DNA of 16,807 nucleotides, from assembly GCA_002412885.1 (NCBI GenBank), contig DHVX01000091.1, positions 1 to 16,807 of the forward strand. The letters run 5' to 3'. This document shows positions 6,522 through 14,293 of the stretch, piece after piece. The notes under the pieces are model-generated. The model had not been told where the DNA came from, ran no database searches, and worked only from the letters and a program-made list of their open reading frames with translations. Made by a program: the position numbers and the translations under genes. How positions within the stretch are numbered: position 1 is the first letter of the stretch; each line of letters starts with the position of its first letter. This DNA is from Bacteroidales bacterium UBA5197 (lineage in GTDB: Bacteria; Bacteroidota; Bacteroidia; Bacteroidales; Lentimicrobiaceae).

Positions 6522-7994
6522 TTAGTTTAGTTTGATGATTTCGCGTGCAGCAATCTGTCCGGAAATTATAGCCGGAGGAACCCCGGGTCCCGGAACGGTC
6601 AGTTGTCCTGCATACAACAAATTTTTAATCTTATGGTTTCGCATTTTTGGCTTCAGAAAAGCAGTTTGCATCAAAGTATTTGCCAGCCCATAGGCATTTC
6701 CTTTGTAGGCGTTATAATCATTTTCAAAATCAGCGTGGGCATAACTCCTGTTAAAGACAATATGTTCGCGAAGTGATTGGCCGGTATATCTTTCCATGCG
6801 TTTTATCACCATGTCAAGATAATGTTCACGGGTTTCTTCTGTATCAGTTAAGCCCGGTGCAACCGGAATAAGTACCATAACATTTTCGTGGCCTTCGGGC
6901 GCTACTTTATTGTCGGTGCGCGAAGTGCAGCTGATATAAACCGAAGGTTTTTCAGGCCATTCAGGGTTTTTGTAAATTGAATCGGCATGACCTGCAAAAT
7001 CCTCATCAAACAGCAAAGTGTGGTGATCGAGCTTCGGAATCCGGGTATCAAAGCCAAGGTAAAAGATGAGTGATGAAGGCGAAAGTACCCGGCTGTTCCA
7101 GTATTTCTCATCGTATCTGCGATAAGCTTCCGGCAACAAATGCTGTTCAACATGATGGTAATCAGCAGATGCAATTACATAATCTGCATTATACTCATTC
7201 TGCTCAGTACTGACTGATTTTAAAACATTATTCTCAATGTTGAGTGAAGTAACTCCCTGATTGTAAATAAATTCAACACCATATTCGCGTGCAAGATTTT
7301 CCATGGCTTCCACTACGGCATACATGCCGGTTTCGGGATACCATGTACCCTGAACCATATCGCTGTAATTCATCATGCTGTAAAGTGCAGGTGTGGTTTT
7401 GGCGGTTCCTCCGAGAAACAGAACCGGAAACTCAAGCATACGGTTGATCTTCTCGCTTTTGAAAAACCGGCGGGTGTATGCACCAAACGAACTGAACAGA
7501 TTCAATTTAAGTCCTGCAGCTGCAATTTTCCAATGCACGTATTCCGTAATTGAATGACTGGGTTTCTGAACAAATTCGCCGATTCCAACCCTGTATTTAT
7601 ACTCCGATTCTTTCAGAAACTGCTTAAGACCCTTTGAACTTCCCGGCTCAATAGATTCGTAAAGCTTATAGATTTCCCCCAATTCGACAGGTAAAGTAAC
7701 TTCATCACCAGGCCCGAAATAAATTTTGTACGATGGATTGATGCGGTGCAATTTGTAATAGTCTGAAACCTTTTTACCGAACGAAGCAAAATAATCCTCA
7801 AAAATGTCAGGCATCCAATACCAGCTTGGTCCCATATCAAAGGTGTAACCCTCTGCTGAAAACTTTCGGGCACGCCCTCCGGCCATGGAATTTTTCTCAA
7901 GCACTGTAACTTTGTGCCCGGCTGCAGCCAATGTCGCTGCTGCTGATAGTCCGGAGAATCCGGCTCCTATAACGATGATGTTTTTTGTTGACAT
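6522..7994 (-). CDS. crtI: Phytoene desaturase
   Basis: A 490-residue FAD-dependent membrane-associated oxidoreductase that should dehydrogenate phytoene stepwise to lycopene. The N-terminus has the dinucleotide-binding motif GAGFSG at residues 10-15 followed by the acidic end of the second strand (VTVLEKN) and then GGRA, FDMGPSWYW and other CrtI landmarks. The C-terminus has the conserved YAGQLTVPGPGVPPAIISG segment. I chose the ATG at 7994 because it puts the FAD motif at the usual distance; the open frame extends 37 codons further to 8105, but that part is hydrophobic, unlike family members, and runs into the proposed promoter. It is the first gene of the operon, divergent from the efflux operon. 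Confidence 0.94.
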   Translation of the reverse strand: MSTKNIIVIGAGFSGLSAAATLAAAGHKVTVLEKNSMAGGRARKFSAEGYTFDMGPSWYWMPDIFEDYFASFGKKVSDYYKLHRINPSYKIYFGPGDEVTLPVELGEIYKLYESIEPGSSKGLKQFLKESEYKYRVGIGEFVQKPSHSITEYVHWKIAAAGLKLNLFSSFGAYTRRFFKSEKINRMLEFPVLFLGGTAKTTPALYSMMNYSDMVQGTWYPETGMYAVVEAMENLAREYGVEFIYNQGVTSLNIENNVLKSVSTEQNEYNADYVIASADYHHVEQHLLPEAYRRYDEKYWNSRVLSPSSLIFYLGFDTRIPKLDHHTLLFDEDFAGHADSIYKNPEWPEKPSVYISCTSRTDNKVAPEGHENVMVLIPVAPGLTDTEETREHYLDMVIKRMERYTGQSLREHIVFNRSYAHADFENDYNAYKGNAYGLANTLMQTAFLKPKMRNHKIKNLLYAGQLTVPGPGVPPAIISGQIAAREIIKLN

Positions 7995-8102
7995 TAATTC
8001 ATTTTTATTCTGAACACAAGGTTCCAACTGGGTTTGACTGGTTTTAAACGCTATTAACAAAATTTCCGCAAGGTTGTTTAAATAATATATTGAATTATTA
8101 AA

Positions 8103-8137
8103 CAAAATTTAAACAATGTGTTTAAGAAACCAACAAA
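8103..8137 (-). promoter_or_regulatory. Putative crtI operon promoter
   Basis: Read on the minus strand, a TTTG/TTG -33 candidate lies at 8137-8131 and a near-consensus -7 box TAAATTTTG at 8111-8103, one base longer than TAnnTTTG, with 19 bp between TTG and TA. The perfect inverted pair TTAAACA-ATG-TGTTTAA (8109-8125) occupies the spacer and touches the -7 box. Transcription would begin near 8096, about 100 bases before the crtI ATG. Inferred from pattern only. Confidence 0.45.
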
Positions 8138-8226
8138 TTCTTTCAGCTGATTTTCTCTCATCAGATTTTTATGTTAAGAAACTCATAAATAGAGATAAAA
8201 ATAAGCCAGTTTGCTTTGTTTATTTA

Positions 8227-8234
8227 TAGTTTTG
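8227..8234 (+). promoter_or_regulatory. Putative -7 box of the efflux operon
   Basis: TAGTTTTG, followed by C, matches the Bacteroidota TAnnTTTG box exactly and resembles the boxes before rpsO, pnp and the GH30 gene. No TTG lies at the usual distance upstream, so the promoter may be weak or need an activator. The predicted start near 8241 coincides with the first of two direct repeats TAAACACTC (8242-8250, 8269-8277). An alternative is TTTG at 8261-8264 with TAAGTTTT at 8286-8293, which would enclose the inverted pair at 8268-8288. Confidence 0.45.
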
Positions 8235-8313
8235 CGTTTCCTAAACACTCCGAAACTCGTTTTGTCTTTAAACACTCAAATTGTTTAAGTTTTTTTAAAA
8301 CTTATTATTCATC

Positions 8314-9399
8314 ATGAATAAAACTCTCAAGCGGATTATTTCAATAATTATTATTATCGGGCTGCTTTTCCTCCTTGTCGGATACAAAGCCGGTTGGTTT
8401 TCTGCAAAAGAAAAACAGACTCAGGCTGGCCGGAATAATAGCCAGGAGGCTCTTATTGTGAGTGCCATTGTGCTTTCTCCCGGAGGCTTATCAGATGTAA
8501 TTACTTCTAATGGAACCATACTGGCCGACGAACAGGTTGATCTGAGTGCCGAAGTTTCCGGCCGGATTACTTCCATCCGTTTTAACGAAGGAGTCGCAGT
8601 AAGAAAAGGCGATTTGCTGATTACCATCAACGATTCAGAATTACTTGCCCAAATGCGCAAGAACACCTATGCCTTGAAATTAGCTGAAGAGCGCGAGGCA
8701 AGACAACGATCTCTGTTGTCGAAAGAGGCCGTAAGTCAGGAAGTTTACGACCGTGCCCTAACTGAGTTGAATACCGTTCAGGCTGAAGCTGCTCTGATAG
8801 AAGCACAGATACAAAAAACACGTATTGTTGCACCATTCAATGGAACCATTGGTCTCCGTCAGGTCAGCGATGGCGCTTATGTGACTCCGGGGCAGCGCAT
8901 TGCCACCCTTACCCGCACCTCCCCTGTAAAGCTTGAATTTTCAGTTCCGGAGCGCTTTTCGGGTTCTGTTACCAAGGGAGCGAAGGTTAGTTTTATGGTT
9001 GAGAGTCTTGATGGTACACATGAAGCTGTGGTTTATGCAACCGAACCCCGCATCGATCCGGTTACCCGGGCAATGATGGTGAGGGCAACTTATCCCAATT
9101 CAAAAAATGAAATCAATCCCGGTGCTTATGCCAGGGTGGAGTTCAAACTTAACCATCTTGCTGATGCCATAACGGTTCCGGCTCAGGCCCTTATTCCTGA
9201 ACTCGGTGGTTATAAAGTATTCATCAGCCGTAACGGAAAAGCTGAAGTTCGTGAAGTCCTGGTTGGAATCCGCACCAGCGATGCTGTACAGATTACCAGT
9301 GGCCTGAATGCCGGTGATACCTTAATTACTACCGGAATTTTGCAGGTGAGAGACGGTATGCCTGTAAATATTACCAAAATTACCACCCAGAAGCAATGA
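8314..9399 (+). CDS. RND efflux membrane fusion protein (periplasmic adaptor)
   Basis: A 361-residue HlyD/AcrA-family adaptor that links an inner-membrane RND pump to an outer-membrane channel. It has an N-terminal hydrophobic anchor (about 9-25) and no lipobox Cys, so it is membrane-anchored rather than a lipoprotein. The two halves of the barrel-sandwich (lipoyl) domain are at about 72-106 (LSAEVSGRITSIRFNEG) and 169-203 (IVAPFNGTIGLRQVSDGAYV), separated by a short coiled-coil hairpin. A beta-barrel follows (about 205-285), then the membrane-proximal domain with VPAQALI. It is the first gene of the efflux operon and its last 4 bp overlap the pump start (ATGA). The MdtA/MexA-like subgroup is likely. 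Confidence 0.93.
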   Translation: MNKTLKRIISIIIIIGLLFLLVGYKAGWFSAKEKQTQAGRNNSQEALIVSAIVLSPGGLSDVITSNGTILADEQVDLSAEVSGRITSIRFNEGVAVRKGDLLITINDSELLAQMRKNTYALKLAEEREARQRSLLSKEAVSQEVYDRALTELNTVQAEAALIEAQIQKTRIVAPFNGTIGLRQVSDGAYVTPGQRIATLTRTSPVKLEFSVPERFSGSVTKGAKVSFMVESLDGTHEAVVYATEPRIDPVTRAMMVRATYPNSKNEINPGAYARVEFKLNHLADAITVPAQALIPELGGYKVFISRNGKAEVREVLVGIRTSDAVQITSGLNAGDTLITTGILQVRDGMPVNITKITTQKQ

Positions 9400-12300
9400 A
9401 TATATCCTCATTAAGCATCCGCAGACCTGTTCTGGCGACCGTAATGTCGATTGTTATCGTCCTTTTTGGGGTAATAGGATTGGTATCATTGGGAGTGAGA
9501 GAGTACCCGAGTGTTGATCCTCCCATTGTGAGTATCAGTACTTCCTATGTGGGTGCAAGTGCCGATGTTATTGAGTCACAGATTACCGAGCCACTTGAAG
9601 AATCGGTGAATGGAATCGCAGGAATCAGAACGCTGACATCTACCAGTCGTGACGGACGAAGCAACATCAGGGTGGAATTTGATCTTGATGTTGATATTGA
9701 AACGGCTGCCAATGATGTTCGCGATAAGGTTTCAGCTGCAATCCGAAGCCTGCCCAATGATGTTGACCCACCGGTTGTTACAAAGGCCGATGCCGATGCA
9801 AATCCTATTATTTTTGTAAATATCCGCAGCGAACAACGCAGCCTTCTTGAGCTGAATGAGATAGCTGAAAGGGTCTTTAAAGAACGGCTTCAGACCATTC
9901 CCGGTGTAAGCCAGATACAGATATGGGGATCGCGGCGCTACTCTATGCGGTTGTGGATGGACCCGGCAAAACTTACTGCATTCAAAATTACCCCTGTCGA
10001 TATCAGAAATGCACTGCAGCGCGAAAATGTTGAACTTCCCTCAGGGCGTATTGAAGGCAAATCCATCGAACTGACTGTTCGTACCATGGGCCGCCTCGAA
10101 ACTCCCGAAGATTTCAACAATCTGATGCTGAAACAGGATGGCGACAATATAGTCAGGTTTCGCGATGTGGGTTATGCTGAACTATGGCCCGAAAACGACC
10201 GCTCAATCCTTCGCCGCGATGGTGTACCTATGGTTGGAAATGTTATTGTGCCTCAGCCCGGTTCAAACCACATTGAAATTGCCGATGAATTTTACAAACG
10301 CCTGGAACAGATCAAAAAAGACCTGCCCGAAGATATTACCGTTGGCATAGGGTTCGATACCACAGAATTTATCAGAGATTCTATAAAAGAGGTGGAGCAA
10401 TCCATTTATCTTGCTTTTGTGCTGGTCGTTTTCATCATCTTCTTTTTCCTGCGCGACTGGCGCACCACAATTATTCCGGTTATTGTGATTCCTATTTCAT
10501 TGATCGGATCTTTCTTTATTATGTACATTGCTGATTTTTCAATCAATGTCCTCACATTGCTGGGCATAGTGTTGGCCATAGGTCTTGTTGTGGATGATGC
10601 CATTGTTGTGCTCGAAAACATCTATACAAAGATTGAAAAAGGAATGCCACCGCTTGAAGCCGGAATAAAAGGTTCTGCAGAAATATTCTTTGCCGTTATT
10701 GCCACTACCATTGCGCTTGCCACCGTATTCCTTCCGGTTATTTTTCTCGAAGGAATTACCGGTCGTTTGTTCCGCGAATTTGGAATTGTACTGGCCGGTT
10801 CGGTTATCATATCCTCATTTGTGGCTCTTACGCTTACCCCGATGCTCGGGACAAAAATCCTTAAGCGTAGAGAAAAACACAACTATTTCTATAATGTTAC
10901 TGAGCCGTTTTTTGTTCGTCTCAATAATGCTTACAGCAATTCTTTGAAATGGTTTCTTAACCATAAATGGCTGGCATGGGTAATCAGTGTTGGTGCAGTT
11001 GTGCTTATTCTTGGGCTCGGAAGACAGTTGCAATCGGAACTCTCGCCAATGGAAGACCGTTCGGGAATGCGATTGGTTGCTTCTGCGCCCGAAGGCATCA
11101 CGTTTGAGTATATGGATGCTTATATGCAGGAAGTATCCAAAATGATTCAGGATAAAATTCCTGAAGCACAGGCCGTTATCAGCATAACCTCGCCCGGATG
11201 GAGTGGTGGAACCAACTCAGGTTTTATCCGTATCCGTCTGGTAAACCCCGATCAGCGTGACCGCAGTCAGCAGGAAATTGCAGCTGCGCTTGCCAATGAA
11301 GCAAAACAGTTTAGCGGCGCAAGGGCTTATATCGCTCAGGATCAGTCTATAGGAGGTGGAGGCGGTGGCCTTCCGGTTCAATATGTAATTCAGGCGCCCA
11401 ATCTTGATAAGCTCAAGAAAATTCTACCGGCTTTTATGGCTGAAGTTCAGAAAAGTGACAAATTTCAGTTCGCCGACCTCAACCTTCGGTTCAACAAACC
11501 TGAAGTCAGGGTAAATATTAACCGCGAGAAAGCAAGAATTGCCGGCGTTTCGGTGCTTGACATTGCACAGACACTTCAACTCGGGTTGAGCGGTCAACGA
11601 TTTGGTTACTTTATTATGGATGGGAGGCAGTATCAGGTTATCGGCCTTGTTGAGCGTCCCTACCGAAGCCAGCCGCTCGATCTCCGCGCTTTATCGGTTC
11701 GCAATTCAAATGGCGAAATGCTGCAGCTCGATAATTTTGTAACACTTACCGAGGACGTGAATCCACCGCAGTTATTCAGATACAACCGTTTTGTTTCGGC
11801 AACTGTATCAGCAAATCCGGTTGACGGGCTTACTGTTGGCGATGGAATTGCTGAAATGGACCGGATTTCTGCACTGGTACTCGACGATACCTATACAACT
11901 TCGCTTTCAGGAGCTTCCAAAGATTTTGCCGAAAGTTCTTCAAGCCTGGTGTTTGCATTTGTGCTCGCGCTGGTGCTGATTTATCTGGTGTTGTCTGCAC
12001 AGTTTGAGAGTTTCCGCGATCCGTTTATTATCATGTTTACAGTACCACTGGCACTTGCCGGTGCTGTGCTAACTCTATGGTATTTCGGAAAAACCCTGAA
12101 TATTTTCAGTCAGATTGGTGTAATTATGCTCATCGGATTGGTAACCAAAAACGGGATTCTGATTGTTGAGTTTGCCAATCAGCGTAAAGCAGCCGGACTT
12201 AGTCGTCTGGATGCAATTTCTGATGCAGCGGCAAGTCGTTTCCGGCCGATTCTTATGACCAGTCTTTCAACAATACTCGGTGCGTTGCCTATTGCACTTG

Positions 12301-12482
12301 CCCTTGGTGCAGGTTCTGCAAGCAGGGTTTCAATGGGAACTGCCATTATTGGCGGACTGACCTTGTCAACGCTGTTGACTCTCTATGTTGTGCCTGCAAT
12401 GTATGACTATATTTCCGGTAAAACCCGGGCAGTTTCAAATGTGGGTGATCTTTCTGAACAAAGTAAAGCTGAAAATGAATAA
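9396..12482 (+). CDS. RND efflux pump, inner-membrane permease (HAE1/AcrB-like)
   Basis: A full-length 1028-residue pump of the hydrophobe/amphiphile efflux RND family, driven by the proton gradient. The N-terminus (SIRRPVLATVMSIVIVLFG) and the duplicated plan, 12 membrane helices with two large periplasmic loops, are typical. The proton-relay residues are in place: the Asp pair D400-D401 in GLVVDDAIVV and Lys K918 in GLVTKNGILI. The segment FFFLRDWRTTIIPVIVIP and the GSASRVSMGTAIIGG stretch near the end also match the family. Substrates cannot be told from sequence; drugs, bile salts, lipids or other hydrophobic molecules are all possible. It overlaps the adaptor gene by 4 bp and the TolC-like gene by 8 bp, so the three are translated together. 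Confidence 0.96.
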   Translation: MNISSLSIRRPVLATVMSIVIVLFGVIGLVSLGVREYPSVDPPIVSISTSYVGASADVIESQITEPLEESVNGIAGIRTLTSTSRDGRSNIRVEFDLDVDIETAANDVRDKVSAAIRSLPNDVDPPVVTKADADANPIIFVNIRSEQRSLLELNEIAERVFKERLQTIPGVSQIQIWGSRRYSMRLWMDPAKLTAFKITPVDIRNALQRENVELPSGRIEGKSIELTVRTMGRLETPEDFNNLMLKQDGDNIVRFRDVGYAELWPENDRSILRRDGVPMVGNVIVPQPGSNHIEIADEFYKRLEQIKKDLPEDITVGIGFDTTEFIRDSIKEVEQSIYLAFVLVVFIIFFFLRDWRTTIIPVIVIPISLIGSFFIMYIADFSINVLTLLGIVLAIGLVVDDAIVVLENIYTKIEKGMPPLEAGIKGSAEIFFAVIATTIALATVFLPVIFLEGITGRLFREFGIVLAGSVIISSFVALTLTPMLGTKILKRREKHNYFYNVTEPFFVRLNNAYSNSLKWFLNHKWLAWVISVGAVVLILGLGRQLQSELSPMEDRSGMRLVASAPEGITFEYMDAYMQEVSKMIQDKIPEAQAVISITSPGWSGGTNSGFIRIRLVNPDQRDRSQQEIAAALANEAKQFSGARAYIAQDQSIGGGGGGLPVQYVIQAPNLDKLKKILPAFMAEVQKSDKFQFADLNLRFNKPEVRVNINREKARIAGVSVLDIAQTLQLGLSGQRFGYFIMDGRQYQVIGLVERPYRSQPLDLRALSVRNSNGEMLQLDNFVTLTEDVNPPQLFRYNRFVSATVSANPVDGLTVGDGIAEMDRISALVLDDTYTTSLSGASKDFAESSSSLVFAFVLALVLIYLVLSAQFESFRDPFIIMFTVPLALAGAVLTLWYFGKTLNIFSQIGVIMLIGLVTKNGILIVEFANQRKAAGLSRLDAISDAAASRFRPILMTSLSTILGALPIALALGAGSASRVSMGTAIIGGLTLSTLLTLYVVPAMYDYISGKTRAVSNVGDLSEQSKAENE

Positions 12483-13812
12483 AGTTTCTTTTATAAATAA
12501 ACAAACCGCGATCTTTTTGCTGCTTTTGCAGTTGGTTATGTTAACCGGATTACAAAAATCACGGGCTCAGGTGCTTACTGCCGGAGAAGCCGTAAATATT
12601 GCTGTTGAAAATAACTTCAATATAAGAATTGCCAGACTTGGCGAAGAGGAGATGAAGAATAACCTCACCTATGGAAATGCGGGTTTTCTTCCTTCAATTG
12701 ACCTGAGTGCCGCCCAGAACAATAGCATAACCAATTCCCGTCAGGAATACCTTTCAGGACAAATCAATGAACGTGACAATGCAAAGTCAAATTCATTTTC
12801 TTCAAACCTGGGTCTGAACTGGACTGTTTTTGATGGTCTTAGGATGTTTAATAATTATAAATTGCTTGGAAATCAGCTTAAAGCCGGAGAATATAGAACC
12901 CGCATGCAGGTTGAAAATACCATTTCCAGTGTACTTATCAACTATTATAATATTGTACAGCTTCATCAAAAGGTAGTTGTTTTTGAAAAAGCGGTCTCTT
13001 TGGGCGAAGAACGTACAGGCATCGCACGTGAAATGCTGCTGATAGGCTCTGGCTCAAGGCTCGACCTGCTTCAGGCTGAGGTGGACCTGAATACGGATAA
13101 ATCGCAGCTGCTCGATTTGCAGCAACGGATTGCTGAAGCTTCCATCTCTCTTAATCAGCTTCTGGCCCGCGATGCAGGTATTGAATTTGCGGTTGAAGAT
13201 ACATTTAGACTTATGCCGGGTTTCGATTACTCAAATCTGCTTCAGAAAACAGAAGCAGAAAATTCGGGATTGCTGCTTAACAACCTCGATATTGATATGG
13301 CAATGAACAACCTGTATATCATTAAAGGAAGCAGATTGCCGGTAGTGGGAGTCAATGCAGGGTATAATTTCAATGTGCAGGCCAGCGAATCGGGATTTGT
13401 AAAATCGGGAAGAACTTCGGGTCTGAATTATGGAATCACTGCTTCCATGAGCCTGTTTAACGGATTCAACCTGAAACGCCAGCAACAAAATGCCAGAATA
13501 GGAATTGAAATGGCTCAGCTGCAGCTAGATGCTTATCAGAGCGAAATCAGAGCAATGCTTTTGTCAACTTACACGGCTTACACCAGCAGGCTTAAAATGG
13601 TCAGCTTCGAAAAACTGAATCTTGAAACTTCAAATATAAACTTTGAAATTGCAGGAGAGCGTTACCGGCTCGGCGAACTTTCCGGACTTGAATACCGGGA
13701 AGCACAGAAAAACCTGCTTCTGGCCAACGAAAGACTTATTAACGCACAGTTTGAAGTTCGATTGCTCGAAATTAACCTCCTGCAATTGAGCGGATCAATT
13801 TTGCCTGAGTAG
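12475..13812 (+). CDS. TolC-family outer-membrane efflux protein
   Basis: A 445-residue outer-membrane channel component. It has a Sec signal peptide (Lys-containing start, hydrophobic core IFLLLLQLVMLTGL, likely cut near the SRAQ Ala-Gln), followed by the two repeated OEP domains made of long amphipathic helices and short beta strands (SSNLGLNWTVFDG in the first half, NYGITASMSLFNGF in the second). The first domain begins with LTAGEAVNIAVENN, the usual TolC-type opening. I chose the ATG at 12475, inside the end of the pump gene, because the signal peptide directly follows; the open frame reaches back to 12385, but that part is encoded by pump sequence in another frame. Last gene of the efflux operon; no clear terminator follows. 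Confidence 0.92.
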   Translation: MNKVSFINKQTAIFLLLLQLVMLTGLQKSRAQVLTAGEAVNIAVENNFNIRIARLGEEEMKNNLTYGNAGFLPSIDLSAAQNNSITNSRQEYLSGQINERDNAKSNSFSSNLGLNWTVFDGLRMFNNYKLLGNQLKAGEYRTRMQVENTISSVLINYYNIVQLHQKVVVFEKAVSLGEERTGIAREMLLIGSGSRLDLLQAEVDLNTDKSQLLDLQQRIAEASISLNQLLARDAGIEFAVEDTFRLMPGFDYSNLLQKTEAENSGLLLNNLDIDMAMNNLYIIKGSRLPVVGVNAGYNFNVQASESGFVKSGRTSGLNYGITASMSLFNGFNLKRQQQNARIGIEMAQLQLDAYQSEIRAMLLSTYTAYTSRLKMVSFEKLNLETSNINFEIAGERYRLGELSGLEYREAQKNLLLANERLINAQFEVRLLEINLLQLSGSILPE

Positions 13813-13894
13813 CGAACGGTTCCAAACCTTTATTTTCCATAGCGCTAAGGCTGGTTCAACCCCTTCGGGGCTGAAAATGCTTTTATCCTTCCCC

Positions 13895-14020
13895 ACCGTG
13901 GGTTCCGCGAAGGGCTCCACCCACGGTTATTGTTATTGAGCACCTTCGGCGCTCTGGTTGTGTTCCCGGAGGGGTGAATTTCAAATAACCGTGGGTGAAG
14001 TGAAGCGAAACCCACGGTTA
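13895..14020. repeat. Paired ACCGTGGGT inverted repeats
   Basis: Two copies of one palindromic unit are present. The first has ACCGTGGGT at 13895-13903 and ACCCACGGT at 13919-13927 (9-bp arms, 15-nt spacer). The second has TAACCGTGGGT at 13986-13996 and ACCCACGGTTA at 14010-14020 (11-bp arms, 13-nt spacer). Their spacers differ but both contain a GCGAA string. GC-rich CTTCGG/CCGAAG hairpins lie on both sides. The pattern resembles REP-like interspersed repeats that I recall from Bacteroidota and other environmental phyla; no transposase is next to it. Confidence 0.75.
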
Positions 14021-14169
14021 CCGGCTGAAATGATGTAACTCCGTCCCCGAAGGGGGCGAACATCAAATAACTCTTTCTTCTATCGCCTTGCCTCCCCGTC
14101 GATGCCTCCTGATCTTATCCTGATAGCTACGGGGGCCGCCCCTCGTCCACTGCCAACAATAGAAAAGAA

Positions 14170-14202
14170 GACCTAACAAGTAGGTAGAAGACTTGTTAGG
14201 TC
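14170..14202. repeat. Perfect 12-bp inverted repeat (hairpin)
   Basis: GACCTAACAAGT at 14170-14181 is followed by a 9-nt loop and its exact complement ACTTGTTAGGTC at 14191-14202. It has no T-run behind it, so it is not a classical terminator. The core resembles the CTGACAGG-type arms at 3289-3370, and both may belong to one family of short Bacteroidota intergenic palindromes. It could stop or stabilise the efflux transcript. Confidence 0.75.
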
Positions 14203-14285
14203 ACTTTAGATCACTTCTCTCATGGACGTGTCAAAACTCTCTTGCAATCTTTTTCCTGAATTCAAATCCCTAACCCAACTTTTTC

Positions 14286-14293
14286 TATATTTG
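14286..14293 (+). promoter_or_regulatory. Putative -7 promoter box for the GH30 gene
   Basis: TATATTTG followed by CA matches TAnnTTTG exactly and lies 73 bp before the GH30 ATG. No good -33 TTG is seen at the expected distance. A single TGTTTAA at 14352-14358 between the box and the start is the same 7-mer as in the crt/efflux control region, but being alone it may be chance. Confidence 0.5.

Larger units (their letters stand above)
7995..8313. promoter_or_regulatory. Divergent control region with six TTAAACA/TGTTTAA sites
   Basis: This 319-bp AT-rich region separates crtI (leftward) from the efflux operon (rightward) and has no gene of its own. The exact 7-mer TTAAACA, or its complement TGTTTAA, occurs six times: 8075-8081, 8098-8104, 8109-8115, 8119-8125, 8268-8274 and 8282-8288. 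The last four form two perfect inverted pairs with spacers of 3 and 7 bp; the first two form a wider pair 16 bp apart. Degenerate copies appear at 8241 (CTAAACA) and 8172 (TGTTAAG). By eye I found only isolated single copies elsewhere in the window (5676, 13454, 14352). The arrangement looks like operator sites for a dimeric DNA-binding protein encoded elsewhere. Confidence 0.7.

Noticed and set aside
7995..8105. 37-codon upstream extension of the crtI frame
   Set aside because: The extra residues are absent from the family and the DNA holds the operator sites and proposed promoter; the ATG at 7994 places the FAD motif correctly.
12385..12474. 30-codon N-terminal extension of the TolC-like gene
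   Set aside because: It is encoded by the pump gene in another frame and would bury the signal peptide that begins at 12475.
13895..14020. Possible CRISPR array
   Set aside because: Only two palindromic units with different arm lengths and no regular direct repeat-spacer pattern or cas genes.
13845..14066. 73-codon open frame on the minus strand
   Set aside because: It reads through palindromic repeats and has no protein-like composition or homology that I recognise.
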